A stretch of 22,511 nucleotides of DNA from Patescibacteria group bacterium. Lineage in GTDB: Bacteria > Patescibacteriota > Minisyncoccia > Phycocordibacterales > UBA5272. The first letter of the stretch is position 1, and each line of letters opens with the position of its first letter. The translations under genes were made by a program, and so were the position numbers. The notes beneath the pieces were generated by a model. That model had not been told where the DNA came from. It did no database searches and was given only the letters and a program-made list of their open reading frames with translations. Shown piece after piece: positions 1 to 6,427 of this stretch. The DNA is taken from the NCBI GenBank assembly GCA_030916975.1, contig JAUPVO010000036.1, positions 1-22,511 of the forward strand, given 5' to 3'.

Positions 1-99
1 AAAAATAATTGTTCTGTAAAAGAAACAGTTGTATACTAAGTATTAAATATTTTAGTTGAGAGTATTTAATTAGCGGGTAAAAGTAAATAAATTAATACT

Positions 100-139
100 C
101 CAAAAATAAAACAACCTCGTACGGTTGTTTTATTTTTGG
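100..139 (-). terminator. Hairpin terminator of thrS
   Basis: A perfect 17-bp inverted repeat (arms 100-116 and 123-139) has a 6-nt loop and T-rich arms. On the minus strand it begins 9 nt after the thrS stop, as expected for an intrinsic terminator. Its A/T symmetry means it could also stop plus-strand transcription. A second hairpin, arms about 60-70 and 91-100 with one bulged base, abuts it. I see no gene in 1-148. Confidence 0.85.
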
Positions 140-148
140 GGGTTATAA

Positions 149-1918
149 TCACTTCTTATCTTCTATCTCTTTTTTTAATCTATTAATTAAAGTTAATTTG
201 TCTACTTGTCCTATTTGTCCCAAGTCTCTAGATTCAAGAGTATAAAGGTTCGCATCTCTATCCTTATCTCCTATTATTATATGATAAGGGATTTTTTGTT
301 CTTTTGTTTTTTGTATCTTTTTGCCAAGCCCATCTTTGTAATCTAGAATATTAACTCTTATATTATTCTCTTTTAATGCGTTTAATAAATCTTTTGCATA
401 TTCTCCGTGAGCTTCGTTATTGATTGGTATAATATTAACTTGAACAGGAGAGATCCAAAGTGGGAAATTCCCAGCAGTATGTTCCAGATATACACTTAAG
501 AATCTTTCAAGCGATCCAGCTATGGCGCAGTGTATCATGACAGGCATATCTCTCTTACCTTCTTCAGTTACATATTCCAATCCAAAATTAGTAGGTTGAA
601 CAAAGTCTACTTGTATGGTTCCTACCTGATGAGTTCTTCCAAGAGCATCTTTAGCCATAAAGTCTATTTTAGGTCCATAGAAAGCGGCTTCACCTTCACC
701 GTTAATCCATTTATCTCCAACTTTTTTGTTAAGAAGTTGAAGTATTGCTGCTTCTGCTTTTTCCCATAATTCCATATTGCCTTTGAATTTGGCGTCATCG
801 TCTCTCGCGGAGAAGCGAGGAGTTATATCTAGGAAGCCAAAAGTTGTGTAGAACTCTTCTATTAGGTTCCAAACTTTTTCCATTTCATCCATTAACTGTG
901 ATTCTCTACAGAATATATGGGCGTCATCTTGGGTTATTGATAATACGCGAGACAGTCCAGACAGTTCTCCAGATTGTTCATCTCGGTATACCATAGTTGT
1001 CTCACTGTATCTAACAGGGAGCTCTTTGTAGCTTCTTAGTTCTGAAGCATATATCTGAGCATGATGAGGGCAGTTCATTGGCTTCATGCATAGTACATGA
1101 TCGTCACGAGTATTGATTTTGTATAAGTCTTCAGCATATTTTTCCCAGTGACCAGATTTTTTATACAGGTCTGATTTGGTTATGTGTGGAATAGTGACTC
1201 TGTCATAGCCATCCTTTGACCTAAGTTCTTGTACAAAATTATCTATTTTGTTCCTTATAAAAGTTCCTTTTGGGGTCCAGAGAGGTAATCCAGGTCCAAC
1301 AAGATCAGAGAAAACAAAAAGCCCAAGCTCACGACCCAGTATTCTATGATCTCTTTTTTTGGCTTCCTCTTGTTGCCCCTTATAGTTATTCAAGGCCTCT
1401 TGATTTTCAAAAGCTAAACCGTATATACGAGTTAACTGTTCACGTTTCTCATCACCTTTCCAATAAGCTCCTGCTATTTTAGATATTTCAAAACTAAACT
1501 CATCTATGTCTTCTATATGTTCGACATGTCCTCCACGACAAAGGTCTAAAAACTTTTCACCATTTTTGAAGTTTATTGTGTAAAGAGTTATTTTTTCTCC
1601 TCTTTTAACTATCTCATCTATTAATTCTAATTTGAATTTATTATCTTTAAAAATATCTCTAGCTTCTTGTTCTGTCGCTTCTTGATGGGTAAATTCTCCT
1701 CCTATTTTTATATATTCACGCATCTTATCAGTTAGCTGTTTTAATTCTTCTTCTGTGCCGGGTTTTTTATTTTTGAATTCTATATCATAATAAAAACCAT
1801 TATCTATAGCTGGACCCAAAGTCAAATTAGTATCGGCATAGAGTTTTTGTACTGAAGAAGCAAGCAAATGAGCCAAAGTGTGGCGTGTGCATTCTAAATT
1901 CTTTTGATTATCTGACAT
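149..1918 (-). CDS. thrS: Threonyl-tRNA synthetase lacking the TGS domain
   Basis: This class II synthetase (589 aa) charges tRNA-Thr in the cytoplasm. The editing domain comes first, with its HxxxH at residues 13-17 and CxxxH at 127-131. The catalytic core follows: motif 2 around 311-335 (YRDE, then QDDAHIF), zinc ligands Cys283, His334 and His463, and motif 3 with GSLERF near 469-474. The C-terminal anticodon-binding domain starts near 487. E. coli ThrRS has about 642 residues and opens with a roughly 60-residue TGS domain. Here the protein starts at the editing domain, so TGS is missing, as often seen in reduced genomes. The gene diverges from the NTPase at 1990 and has its own extended -10. 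All visible catalytic and editing residues are intact. Confidence 0.97.
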   Translation of the reverse strand: MSDNQKNLECTRHTLAHLLASSVQKLYADTNLTLGPAIDNGFYYDIEFKNKKPGTEEELKQLTDKMREYIKIGGEFTHQEATEQEARDIFKDNKFKLELIDEIVKRGEKITLYTINFKNGEKFLDLCRGGHVEHIEDIDEFSFEISKIAGAYWKGDEKREQLTRIYGLAFENQEALNNYKGQQEEAKKRDHRILGRELGLFVFSDLVGPGLPLWTPKGTFIRNKIDNFVQELRSKDGYDRVTIPHITKSDLYKKSGHWEKYAEDLYKINTRDDHVLCMKPMNCPHHAQIYASELRSYKELPVRYSETTMVYRDEQSGELSGLSRVLSITQDDAHIFCRESQLMDEMEKVWNLIEEFYTTFGFLDITPRFSARDDDAKFKGNMELWEKAEAAILQLLNKKVGDKWINGEGEAAFYGPKIDFMAKDALGRTHQVGTIQVDFVQPTNFGLEYVTEEGKRDMPVMIHCAIAGSLERFLSVYLEHTAGNFPLWISPVQVNIIPINNEAHGEYAKDLLNALKENNIRVNILDYKDGLGKKIQKTKEQKIPYHIIIGDKDRDANLYTLESRDLGQIGQVDKLTLINRLKKEIEDKK

Positions 1919-1947
1919 AATGATTATTGATGTTAATTATTCTGGTT

Positions 1948-1956
1948 ATTATATCA
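1948..1956 (-). promoter_or_regulatory. Extended -10 promoter of thrS
   Basis: The minus strand reads TGATATAAT, a full extended -10, with the last base 29 nt before the thrS ATG. No convincing -35 is visible. The predicted leader is about 20 nt, without a Shine-Dalgarno. Confidence 0.6.
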
Positions 1957-1963
1957 TATATCG

Positions 1964-1972
1964 TGATACAAT
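1964..1972 (+). promoter_or_regulatory. Probable extended -10 of the P-loop NTPase gene
   Basis: The plus strand reads TGATACAAT, 17 nt before the ATG at 1990. A second candidate, TATAAA at 1975-1980, would make the mRNA leaderless. This stretch is also readable as coding from a TTG at 1927, but the match to a promoter argues against that longer protein. Confidence 0.45.
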
Positions 1973-1989
1973 TATATAAATGTAATTGT

Positions 1990-2538
1990 ATGAGAATAGC
2001 TGTTATTGGCCCACAAAATACTGGAAAGACGACATTTATAAAAGACTTTTTAAAAGATTTTGATAGATATAAAACAATAGATAAAACTTATCGAGATATA
2101 GTTCGAGATGAGAGTCTTCTAATTAACCAAGATACTACTGAAAATTCTCAGCAAATGATAAGAGATTTTATGTATGAAACCATCAAGAATAATCAGGATA
2201 TGGATGTAATTTTTGATAGATGTATAATTGATAATTATGTATATACTTATTTGGCTTATGAAAGAGGGTCTATAGCAAAAGATTTTGTAATAACAACAAA
2301 GACATTATTAAAAGAGCATCTTAAATATTTGGATGCTTTAATATTTATTCCAACAGCGGCAGGTGTTCAGCTTGTTCAAGATGATCAGAGAGATATCGAC
2401 ACAGATTATATAGATGACACTAATAGAGTATTTTTAGATACGCTTTTTGAGATTAAAGATGAATTCTATATACCGATTTTTGTTCTTACCGGTAACAGAG
2501 AGAAAAGGATTAAAACTATTAAACGGTATTTATCTTAA
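1990..2538 (+). CDS. Small AAA/P-loop NTPase (AAA_28 / NadR-kinase-like)
   Basis: This protein (182 aa) has a Walker A motif GPQNTGKTT at residues 7-15 and a DRCIIDNYVY segment in the middle, where nucleoside- and nucleotide-kinase-like P-loop proteins (AAA_28 type) carry a D-R-x(2)-D-x-x motif. It is probably a cytoplasmic ATP-binding kinase or NTPase; the substrate cannot be read from the sequence. I chose the ATG at 1990 because the residues of a longer reading from TTG 1927 would be the translation of the promoter, and because Walker A normally sits within the first 15 residues. The gene is divergent from thrS and convergent with rpmA. It may act on a nucleotide or NAD precursor, but that is only family-level inference. 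Confidence 0.75.
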   Translation: MRIAVIGPQNTGKTTFIKDFLKDFDRYKTIDKTYRDIVRDESLLINQDTTENSQQMIRDFMYETIKNNQDMDVIFDRCIIDNYVYTYLAYERGSIAKDFVITTKTLLKEHLKYLDALIFIPTAAGVQLVQDDQRDIDTDYIDDTNRVFLDTLFEIKDEFYIPIFVLTGNREKRIKTIKRYLS

Positions 2539-2563
2539 ATAAAAAAGTAGAAAATAAAAATTG

Positions 2564-2581
2564 AATTTGTTAAAACAAATT
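2564..2581 (-). terminator. Weak hairpin terminator after rpmA
   Basis: An 8-bp A/T-only inverted repeat with a 2-nt loop overlaps the rpmA stop codon. On the minus strand a T-rich run follows. It lies between two convergent genes and may serve rpmA; it is weak. Confidence 0.35.
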
Positions 2582-2858
2582 ATCCAGTGATTACATTTAC
2601 AACTTTCTTCTTTTTCCAAGTATTGTCAAAATTCATATGTCTTTTTTCTGTGAATTTTACTTTACCTTCAGTCTTAGCGTGAATAGTGTAGTCTTTGCCA
2701 AAGTAAGTGTTTTTTCCAGCTTCGTATTTTGATCCGCGCTGTTTTAATAGAATATTGCCGGCAGACACTACCTCACCATCATGTTTTTTGATTCCAAGGT
2801 ATTGTGGGTTACTATCTGTCAGGTTTTTGGCTGTACCAGCCGCTTTTCTTGTTGCCAT
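2580..2858 (-). CDS. rpmA: 50S ribosomal protein L27
   Basis: L27 (92 aa) is a component of the large ribosomal subunit near the peptidyl-transferase centre. The family pattern is clear: basic N-terminus ATRKAAGTAKN, then DSNPQYLGIK, GEVVSAGNILLKQRG, GKDYTIHA and GKVKF. Length is normal for the family. The N-terminus begins with MATRKA, so there is no sign of the cleaved extension found in Firmicutes. It is usually next to rplU (L21), which is absent here; the gene stands alone with its own promoter and converges with the NTPase gene. Confidence 0.96.
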   Translation of the reverse strand: MATRKAAGTAKNLTDSNPQYLGIKKHDGEVVSAGNILLKQRGSKYEAGKNTYFGKDYTIHAKTEGKVKFTEKRHMNFDNTWKKKKVVNVITG

Positions 2859-2902
2859 ATTTTTATTAGTTAATAATTAAAGCTTTAATTTAATGTGGGT
2901 AT

Positions 2903-2931
2903 ATTATATAACATTTTTCTAGTATTTGCAA
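2903..2931 (-). promoter_or_regulatory. Promoter of rpmA
   Basis: The minus strand has TTGCAA, a 17-bp spacer, then TATAAT, a good sigma70-like pair. The start codon is 44 nt past the -10 box, leaving a leader of about 37 nt that contains a 16-nt A/T-rich palindrome around 2876-2891. It is one of the few promoters here with a recognisable -35. Confidence 0.6.
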
Positions 2932-2991
2932 TATCTAAAAACCTTTTATTATTATTTCAAACATTGACTTTAATAATATATTTGTTATTAT

Positions 2992-2997
2992 TATAAT
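2992..2997 (+). promoter_or_regulatory. -10 box of htpX
   Basis: A consensus TATAAT ends 8 nt before the ATG at 3006. With a start site about 7 nt downstream the mRNA would begin at or beside the ATG, so it should be leaderless. A TTGACT lies at 2964-2969 but its 22-bp spacer is too long to count. Confidence 0.55.
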
Positions 2998-3005
2998 CTA
3001 AGAAC

Positions 3006-3899
3006 ATGAAAACAAAAACACAATTTGTTGATGAAAGTAGCAAAAATGCTTTCAAAACAATACTTATAATGGCAGGTTTATCTGGATTTATAGTTGCTGT
3101 AGGCTATCTTATGGCAAATGTAACAGGCAATTCTTCCTATATGACTTATGCTTTGATAATTGCTGTAGGACAGAATTTTATATCTTATTTCTTGGGTCCA
3201 AACATAGCTTTATCAAGTAGTGGAGCAGTAGAAGCGGATGAGGATAAGTATTCTGATCTCCACAGAATAGTAGAAGATGTATCTAAAGAGGCCAAAATAA
3301 AAAAACCATCAGTTCATATTATTAATGATCCAGCCCCTAATGCTTTTGCTACAGGCAGAGGACATAATTCTTCTCATGTTGCGGTTACGACTGGACTTCT
3401 AGCTATGCTTGATAGAGGAGAGATATCTGGAGTTATTGCCCATGAGGTTACTCACATTAAGAATAGAGACATGTTGGTGATGACAAGTGTTGTGACTATG
3501 TCAGCAGTACTTTCCACGCTTGCCAACATGGCTATGTTCAGTTCAATGAGTAAAGACAATAAAGACGGTGGGTCTGGTGGTGGAGTGATGCTTCTAATAG
3601 GAATACTTGGGAGCATCCTTATGCCTATAGCTCTTATGATAATTCAGATGTCTATATCTAGAAAGAGAGAGTTCATGGCTGATGCTGGAGGAGCAATTCT
3701 AACTTCACATCCAGAAGCTCTGGCTAGCGCTCTGTTGAAGATAAGTGGTTATAAGCAACCACTTCAACATGCTAGCACTGCCACAGCTCACCTGTACATC
3801 TCTTGTCCTTTCGGAGGAGCTAATTATCAAAGTTTTTGGCAGAAATTATTTATGACACACCCTCCTGTAGAAGAAAGAGTGGAAGCATTGATGAATTAA
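3006..3899 (+). CDS. htpX: HtpX-like M48 zinc metalloprotease, membrane-bound
   Basis: This M48-family protease (297 aa) is a membrane-protein quality-control enzyme. Two hydrophobic segments open the protein (about 18-38 and 46-65). The zinc site HEVTH is at 146-150, and the downstream third ligand is in REFMAD (Glu222). Two more membrane segments lie at about 158-180 and 195-216, giving the usual four-helix layout with the active site facing the cytoplasm. NAFATGRG at 112-119 is typical of the family. It is followed by lemA and a TPM-domain gene, a common neighbourhood for HtpX in bacteria. Start choice rests on the -10 box 8 nt upstream. Confidence 0.93.
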   Translation: MKTKTQFVDESSKNAFKTILIMAGLSGFIVAVGYLMANVTGNSSYMTYALIIAVGQNFISYFLGPNIALSSSGAVEADEDKYSDLHRIVEDVSKEAKIKKPSVHIINDPAPNAFATGRGHNSSHVAVTTGLLAMLDRGEISGVIAHEVTHIKNRDMLVMTSVVTMSAVLSTLANMAMFSSMSKDNKDGGSGGGVMLLIGILGSILMPIALMIIQMSISRKREFMADAGGAILTSHPEALASALLKISGYKQPLQHASTATAHLYISCPFGGANYQSFWQKLFMTHPPVEERVEALMN

Positions 3900-3903
3900 A
3901 GTC

Positions 3904-3931
3904 TTGTCGCTTATTAATTTTGTGCTATAAT
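3904..3931 (+). promoter_or_regulatory. Promoter of lemA
   Basis: TTGTCG at 3904-3909 is followed by a 16-bp spacer and TATAAT at 3926-3931, preceded by TGC, so it is an extended -10. The -35 lies just past the htpX stop. The predicted leader is about 16 nt. Confidence 0.55.
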
Positions 3932-3954
3932 TTTCTTGTAAGAGAACTAAAAAT

Positions 3955-4545
3955 ATGCAAAACCTTTCAAATAAATCTAAATGGATTATTGGACTAGTCT
4001 TATCTGTCTTTATCATTGGTGGATATTTCGTTGGTAAATACAATAATATGGTGACAATGAAAAATAGTATTAATGTTCAATGGTCTCAAGTTGAGAATCA
4101 AATGCAAAGAAGATTCGATCTGGTTCCACAGCTTGTAGATTCTATCAAACAAGTTCTAAAACAAGAAGGTAATGAAGATGTTTATGTTAAGCTAGCAGAA
4201 GCGCGTAGTGCTTATAGTGGAGCTAGCAGCATTGATAACAAAGTAGCTGCAGCAGAAGAATATAACTCAGCATTATCTAGACTATTGGCCATAACAGAGA
4301 ATTATCCACAACTTAAAGCAAATGAAAATATAAAAGATTTGCAAGCTTCTGTAGAAGGTACTGAGAACAGGCTTGCAGTAGAGAGGGGAAGATATAACGA
4401 AACAGTTGGTGCTTATAATGCTTATATACTTAGATTCCCTAATAATCTGTTTGCGAATGTGTTTGGTTTCAATAATTTCGAAACCTTTAAATCTGTTGAG
4501 GGCTCAGAAAATGCTCCAAATATAAATAATCTTTTTAATAATTAA
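3955..4545 (+). CDS. lemA: LemA family membrane-anchored protein
   Basis: LemA proteins (this one 196 aa) have one N-terminal membrane helix and an external four-helix bundle. Here residues about 9-27 are hydrophobic. The family signature follows: NSINVQWSQVENQMQRR, then LVPQLVDSIKQV, then helices through AEEYNSALSRLLAITENYPQLKANENI and a late GRYNETVGAYN. The fold is known but the function is not settled; the recurring pairing with HtpX and TPM proteins suggests a shared envelope role. It sits 55 bp after htpX and 33 bp before the TPM gene. Its stop codon lies inside a 24-nt palindrome. Confidence 0.93.
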   Translation: MQNLSNKSKWIIGLVLSVFIIGGYFVGKYNNMVTMKNSINVQWSQVENQMQRRFDLVPQLVDSIKQVLKQEGNEDVYVKLAEARSAYSGASSIDNKVAAAEEYNSALSRLLAITENYPQLKANENIKDLQASVEGTENRLAVERGRYNETVGAYNAYILRFPNNLFANVFGFNNFETFKSVEGSENAPNINNLFNN

Positions 4546-4558
4546 TATTAATTATTAA
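4535..4558 (+). repeat. 24-nt perfect A/T palindrome spanning the lemA stop
   Basis: Positions 4535-4546 are the exact reverse complement of 4547-4558, built only of A and T. It covers the lemA stop codon and part of the lemA-TPM gap. It could be an mRNA-processing or attenuation hairpin, or simply low-complexity sequence. Confidence 0.5.
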
Positions 4559-4578
4559 TAATAAAATAAATTGAGGAT

Positions 4579-5547
4579 ATGAATTTTTTAAAAAGAATTC
4601 GAGATATTAATATAAGGATAGAAAAAATTCATATTTTCTGTTTTATTTTGTTAACATCTTTTTCTTTCTTATCAGTAGCACTTGCCGAGAAAGTTAATGA
4701 TTTAAAAATCGACAGATATGTCAATGACTTTGCCAATGTCATTGATGATACAGAGGAGTCTCAGCTCAATAAGGAGCTCTCTGACTTCAATGCCATGACT
4801 AGCAATCAGATAGTAGTTGTAACTGTTAATAATCTTGATGGAGATTATATAGAGAGTTATGGTATAAAGTTGGCTGAAAGGATAAAGGCTGGGTCTTCTA
4901 AGAATGATAATGGAGTAATTTTATTATTTTCCAAAGATGATAAGAAAGTCAGAATAGAAATAGGATACGGATTAGAAGGGTCACTTACAGATTCCAAAAG
5001 TCATAATATCATCAACGATATTATGGTACCAGAATTCAAAGGAGAGAATTACACTAAAGGTCTTGTTGACGGAACTCATAGCATAATGGAGGTGGTAAAA
5101 CAGGATAACTTTTCTACATCTAGTAATGGGTTTCTAGATTCAATCAAGAATACACCATTAATAAATCTGATGTTCATTTTCTTCGCTCTTTTTGTATTAG
5201 CGGGGGTTGCTATATCATGGCTTGCTAGTGTGCTAGGAAGAACTAAAAGCTGGTGGCTTGGAGGCCTTATAGGATTTATAATTTCTCTTTTGGTTTATTT
5301 ATTCTTATTGCCAATTACTTATGTTTTCTTATTCTCTATTATTGGTTTTGTGTTTGATTATTTTGTATCTAAAAGTTATAAAGAGCATAAAAAAACTCGC
5401 ACCAATCCGGAGTGGTGGGCTGGAGGAAGTTGGGGTCCTGGTGGTGGATTTGGCGGTGGTTATAGCGGAAGCAGTGGTGGATTTGGTGGAGGGTTTGGCG
5501 GCGGTGGTGGAGGGTTTGGTGGTGGCGGATCTTCAGGAAGCTGGTAA
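4579..5547 (+). CDS. TPM-domain (YgcG-like) secreted/membrane protein with Gly-rich tail
   Basis: This protein (322 aa) opens with a signal-like hydrophobic stretch at about 20-36. A TPM domain follows (about 43-172), recognisable by YVNDFANVID, NQIVVVTVNNLDG, NGVILLFSKDDKKVRIEIGYGLEG and the IINDIMVPEFK segment. Two or three membrane helices come next (about 192-265). The tail of roughly 40 residues is mostly Gly with Phe and Ser and ends GGSSGSW, as in many YgcG-type proteins. TPM domains have been reported as phosphatases in plants and as partners in photosystem repair; in bacteria the role is unclear. It is the last gene of the htpX-lemA cluster. A GAGG lies only 2 nt before the ATG, too close for a normal ribosome site. 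Confidence 0.88.
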   Translation: MNFLKRIRDINIRIEKIHIFCFILLTSFSFLSVALAEKVNDLKIDRYVNDFANVIDDTEESQLNKELSDFNAMTSNQIVVVTVNNLDGDYIESYGIKLAERIKAGSSKNDNGVILLFSKDDKKVRIEIGYGLEGSLTDSKSHNIINDIMVPEFKGENYTKGLVDGTHSIMEVVKQDNFSTSSNGFLDSIKNTPLINLMFIFFALFVLAGVAISWLASVLGRTKSWWLGGLIGFIISLLVYLFLLPITYVFLFSIIGFVFDYFVSKSYKEHKKTRTNPEWWAGGSWGPGGGFGGGYSGSSGGFGGGFGGGGGGFGGGGSSGSW

Positions 5548-5561
5548 ACTGTATTCTAATT

Positions 5562-5591
5562 AAAAGTTCTCACACATGTGTGAGAACTTTT
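5562..5591 (+). terminator. Strong terminator closing the htpX-lemA-TPM cluster
   Basis: Two perfect 15-nt arms form an unbroken palindrome, so about 13 bp with a 4-nt loop can pair, and a T run follows. It starts 15 nt after the TPM stop. The T run also forms the -35 of the tRNA-Ser promoter. Confidence 0.88.
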
Positions 5592-5619
5592 TGTATAGAT
5601 GTTATACAAATGATATAAT
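5591..5619 (+). promoter_or_regulatory. Promoter of tRNA-Ser
   Basis: TTGTAT at 5591-5596, a 17-bp spacer and TATAAT at 5614-5619 preceded by TGA form a complete promoter. The predicted start is about 20 nt before the tRNA. The -35 overlaps the end of the preceding terminator. Confidence 0.7.
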
Positions 5620-5645
5620 ATGATTTGTTTTATGGGTAATATTTT

Positions 5646-5733
5646 GGAGATGTCGCATAGCGGTTTAGTGCACCATCTTGGAAAGGTGGCGAGGCGCAAG
5701 TCTCCGGAGGTTCGAATCCTCTCATCTCCGCCA
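5646..5733 (+). tRNA. tRNA-Ser (anticodon GGA)
   Basis: The acceptor arms GGAGATG (5646-5652) and CATCTCC (5723-5729) pair fully. The anticodon loop is TTGGAAA with anticodon GGA at 5679-5681. A long variable arm with a GAG/CTC stem marks a class II tRNA, and the T loop reads TTCGAAT. Discriminator G is followed by an encoded CCA (5731-5733). It reads UCC/UCU serine codons. The last 9 nt belong to a direct repeat found again at 6334. Confidence 0.95.
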
Positions 5734-5748
5734 AAATAAAAAAGTATC
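5725..5748 (+). repeat. Putative attachment-site repeat, left copy (tRNA-Ser 3' end)
   Basis: This 24-nt sequence covers the last 6 nt of tRNA-Ser including the acceptor end, its CCA, and 15 nt beyond. It matches 6334-6357 at 23 of 24 positions, in the same orientation, 609 bp apart. Duplicated tRNA 3' ends of this sort are the usual footprint of integration into a tRNA gene. Confidence 0.6.
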
Positions 5749-5767
5749 GGAAATAAAAAAGTATCGG
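5734..5767 (+). repeat. Exact 17-nt tandem duplication
   Basis: Positions 5734-5750 and 5751-5767 are identical 17-mers (AAATAAAAAAGTATCGG). A third copy with two changes lies at 6343-6359, within and just past the distal attachment-like repeat. Confidence 0.75.
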
Positions 5768-5800
5768 AGTAACTCGATTGCTTATTATTAAAATCTAAAT

Positions 5801-5832
5801 AAAAAAGCGCCCGCATTATTGCGAGCGATTTT
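5801..5832 (-). terminator. Terminator of the reverse-strand island gene
   Basis: On the minus strand a GC-rich hairpin (about 7 bp, loop of 6 nt, arms about 5806-5814 and 5821-5828) is followed by six T residues. It lies just downstream of the 104-aa gene. Its GC-rich stem differs from the A/T-rich terminators elsewhere here. Confidence 0.75.
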
Positions 5833-5847
5833 GAGATGTGGACTGAC

Positions 5848-6162
5848 TTAACCTTGCCACCAACCGAGTTGGTGGATTTTTGTAGCAAGAGGTGTTGCAA
5901 AAAGAACTTTGTCGGCATTGAGGGGTTCGCCACATTTGAACTTAACAAAGTCCGTTGGTCTAACCCAAGCTTCTACTTCAACAGGGGTAACATACCAACT
6001 TGATTTGAAAGACTTTCCATTCTTCCAACCATTTTTATTTGCTTCAGCCTCATACTCTTCCATTGAGTGAAAGAACCAAAGCCCGAGATTTTCAAGCCCG
6101 TCACCTCCATGGCAATAACCACGAGATACGAGAAGTTTCACTTTTTTGTACAATTTAGACAT
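5848..6162 (-). CDS. Unknown 104-aa protein of the tRNA-flanked island
   Basis: I do not recognise this family. The protein is basic at the N-terminus (MSKLYKKVKLLVSRGYCHGG), rich in Trp and aromatic residues, and has no membrane segment or signal peptide. Two Cys (17 and 77) and several His are present but form no clear metal motif. Expression signals are complete and classical: a TTGACA/TATTAT promoter, a perfect AAGGAGG 5 nt before the ATG, and a GC-rich terminator. Neighbouring genes lack such signals. The base composition also looks less AT-rich than its surroundings. Flanking direct repeats of the tRNA-Ser end suggest arrival by integration. The reading frame is well supported by its signals even though the function is unknown. 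Confidence 0.8.
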   Translation of the reverse strand: MSKLYKKVKLLVSRGYCHGGDGLENLGLWFFHSMEEYEAEANKNGWKNGKSFKSSWYVTPVEVEAWVRPTDFVKFKCGEPLNADKVLFATPLATKIHQLGWWQG

Positions 6163-6167
6163 TGCTG

Positions 6168-6174
6168 CCTCCTT
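6168..6174 (-). promoter_or_regulatory. Perfect Shine-Dalgarno of the island gene
   Basis: The minus strand reads AAGGAGG with 5 nt to the ATG at 6162. It fixes the start codon and is the only full Shine-Dalgarno I found ahead of a gene in this window. Confidence 0.85.
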
Positions 6175-6179
6175 GTAAT

Positions 6180-6242
6180 TCCTGAACGTAGCCTCAGGAT
6201 TGGCTTAGTAAAATAATACAACTTTTTATATATATTTGTCAA
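6180..6242 (-). promoter_or_regulatory. Classical promoter and leader hairpin of the island gene
   Basis: On the minus strand TTGACA (6242-6237), an 18-bp spacer and TATTAT (6218-6213) form a consensus-like sigma70 promoter. The leader of about 45 nt holds a 6-bp hairpin (TCCTGA/TCAGGA, 6199-6194 with 6185-6180) just upstream of the Shine-Dalgarno, which could affect mRNA stability or translation. Confidence 0.75.
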
Positions 6243-6333
6243 GTTTTTTGATTGACCCACATATATATTAGAGCAGGAAAGGTATCCTAAAATACCCTTA
6301 TAACACTTGTGAATATTGGTATTTGACCCATAC

Positions 6334-6357
6334 TCTCCGCCAAAATATAAAAGTATC
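6334..6357 (+). repeat. Putative attachment-site repeat, right copy
   Basis: It matches the tRNA-Ser 3' end plus flank (5725-5748) at 23 of 24 positions. It has no tRNA body in front of it, so it is either a distal attachment site or the scar of a former partial tRNA. The rest of 6243-6427 holds no gene; I see only a TTGACCCA motif twice (about 6250 and 6323) and a small GGTAT/ATACC hairpin near 6279-6296. Confidence 0.6.
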
Positions 6358-6412
6358 CGTCCACAACCGAAAGTCTTAGGTAAATAGAGTGATCCTTTTA
6401 CACATACATAAA

Positions 6413-6421
6413 TGATATAAT
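6413..6421 (+). promoter_or_regulatory. Extended -10 of the 224-aa protein gene
   Basis: TGATATAAT ends 6 nt before the ATG at 6428, so the transcript should start at the ATG (leaderless). No -35 is visible. Confidence 0.6.
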
Positions 6422-6427
6422 CTAATT

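Noticed and set aside
1927..1989. N-terminal hydrophobic extension of the P-loop NTPase from a TTG
   Set aside because: The extension is the translation of the promoter region, and Walker A fits a start at 1990.
5734..5767. CRISPR array
   Set aside because: The 17-mers are directly adjacent without spacers, only two copies are in tandem, and no cas gene is present.
5556..5948. 130-codon open frame on the minus strand across the tRNA
   Set aside because: Its middle is the antisense reading of tRNA-Ser, a known source of false proteins, and it overlaps the terminator and part of the better supported 104-aa gene.
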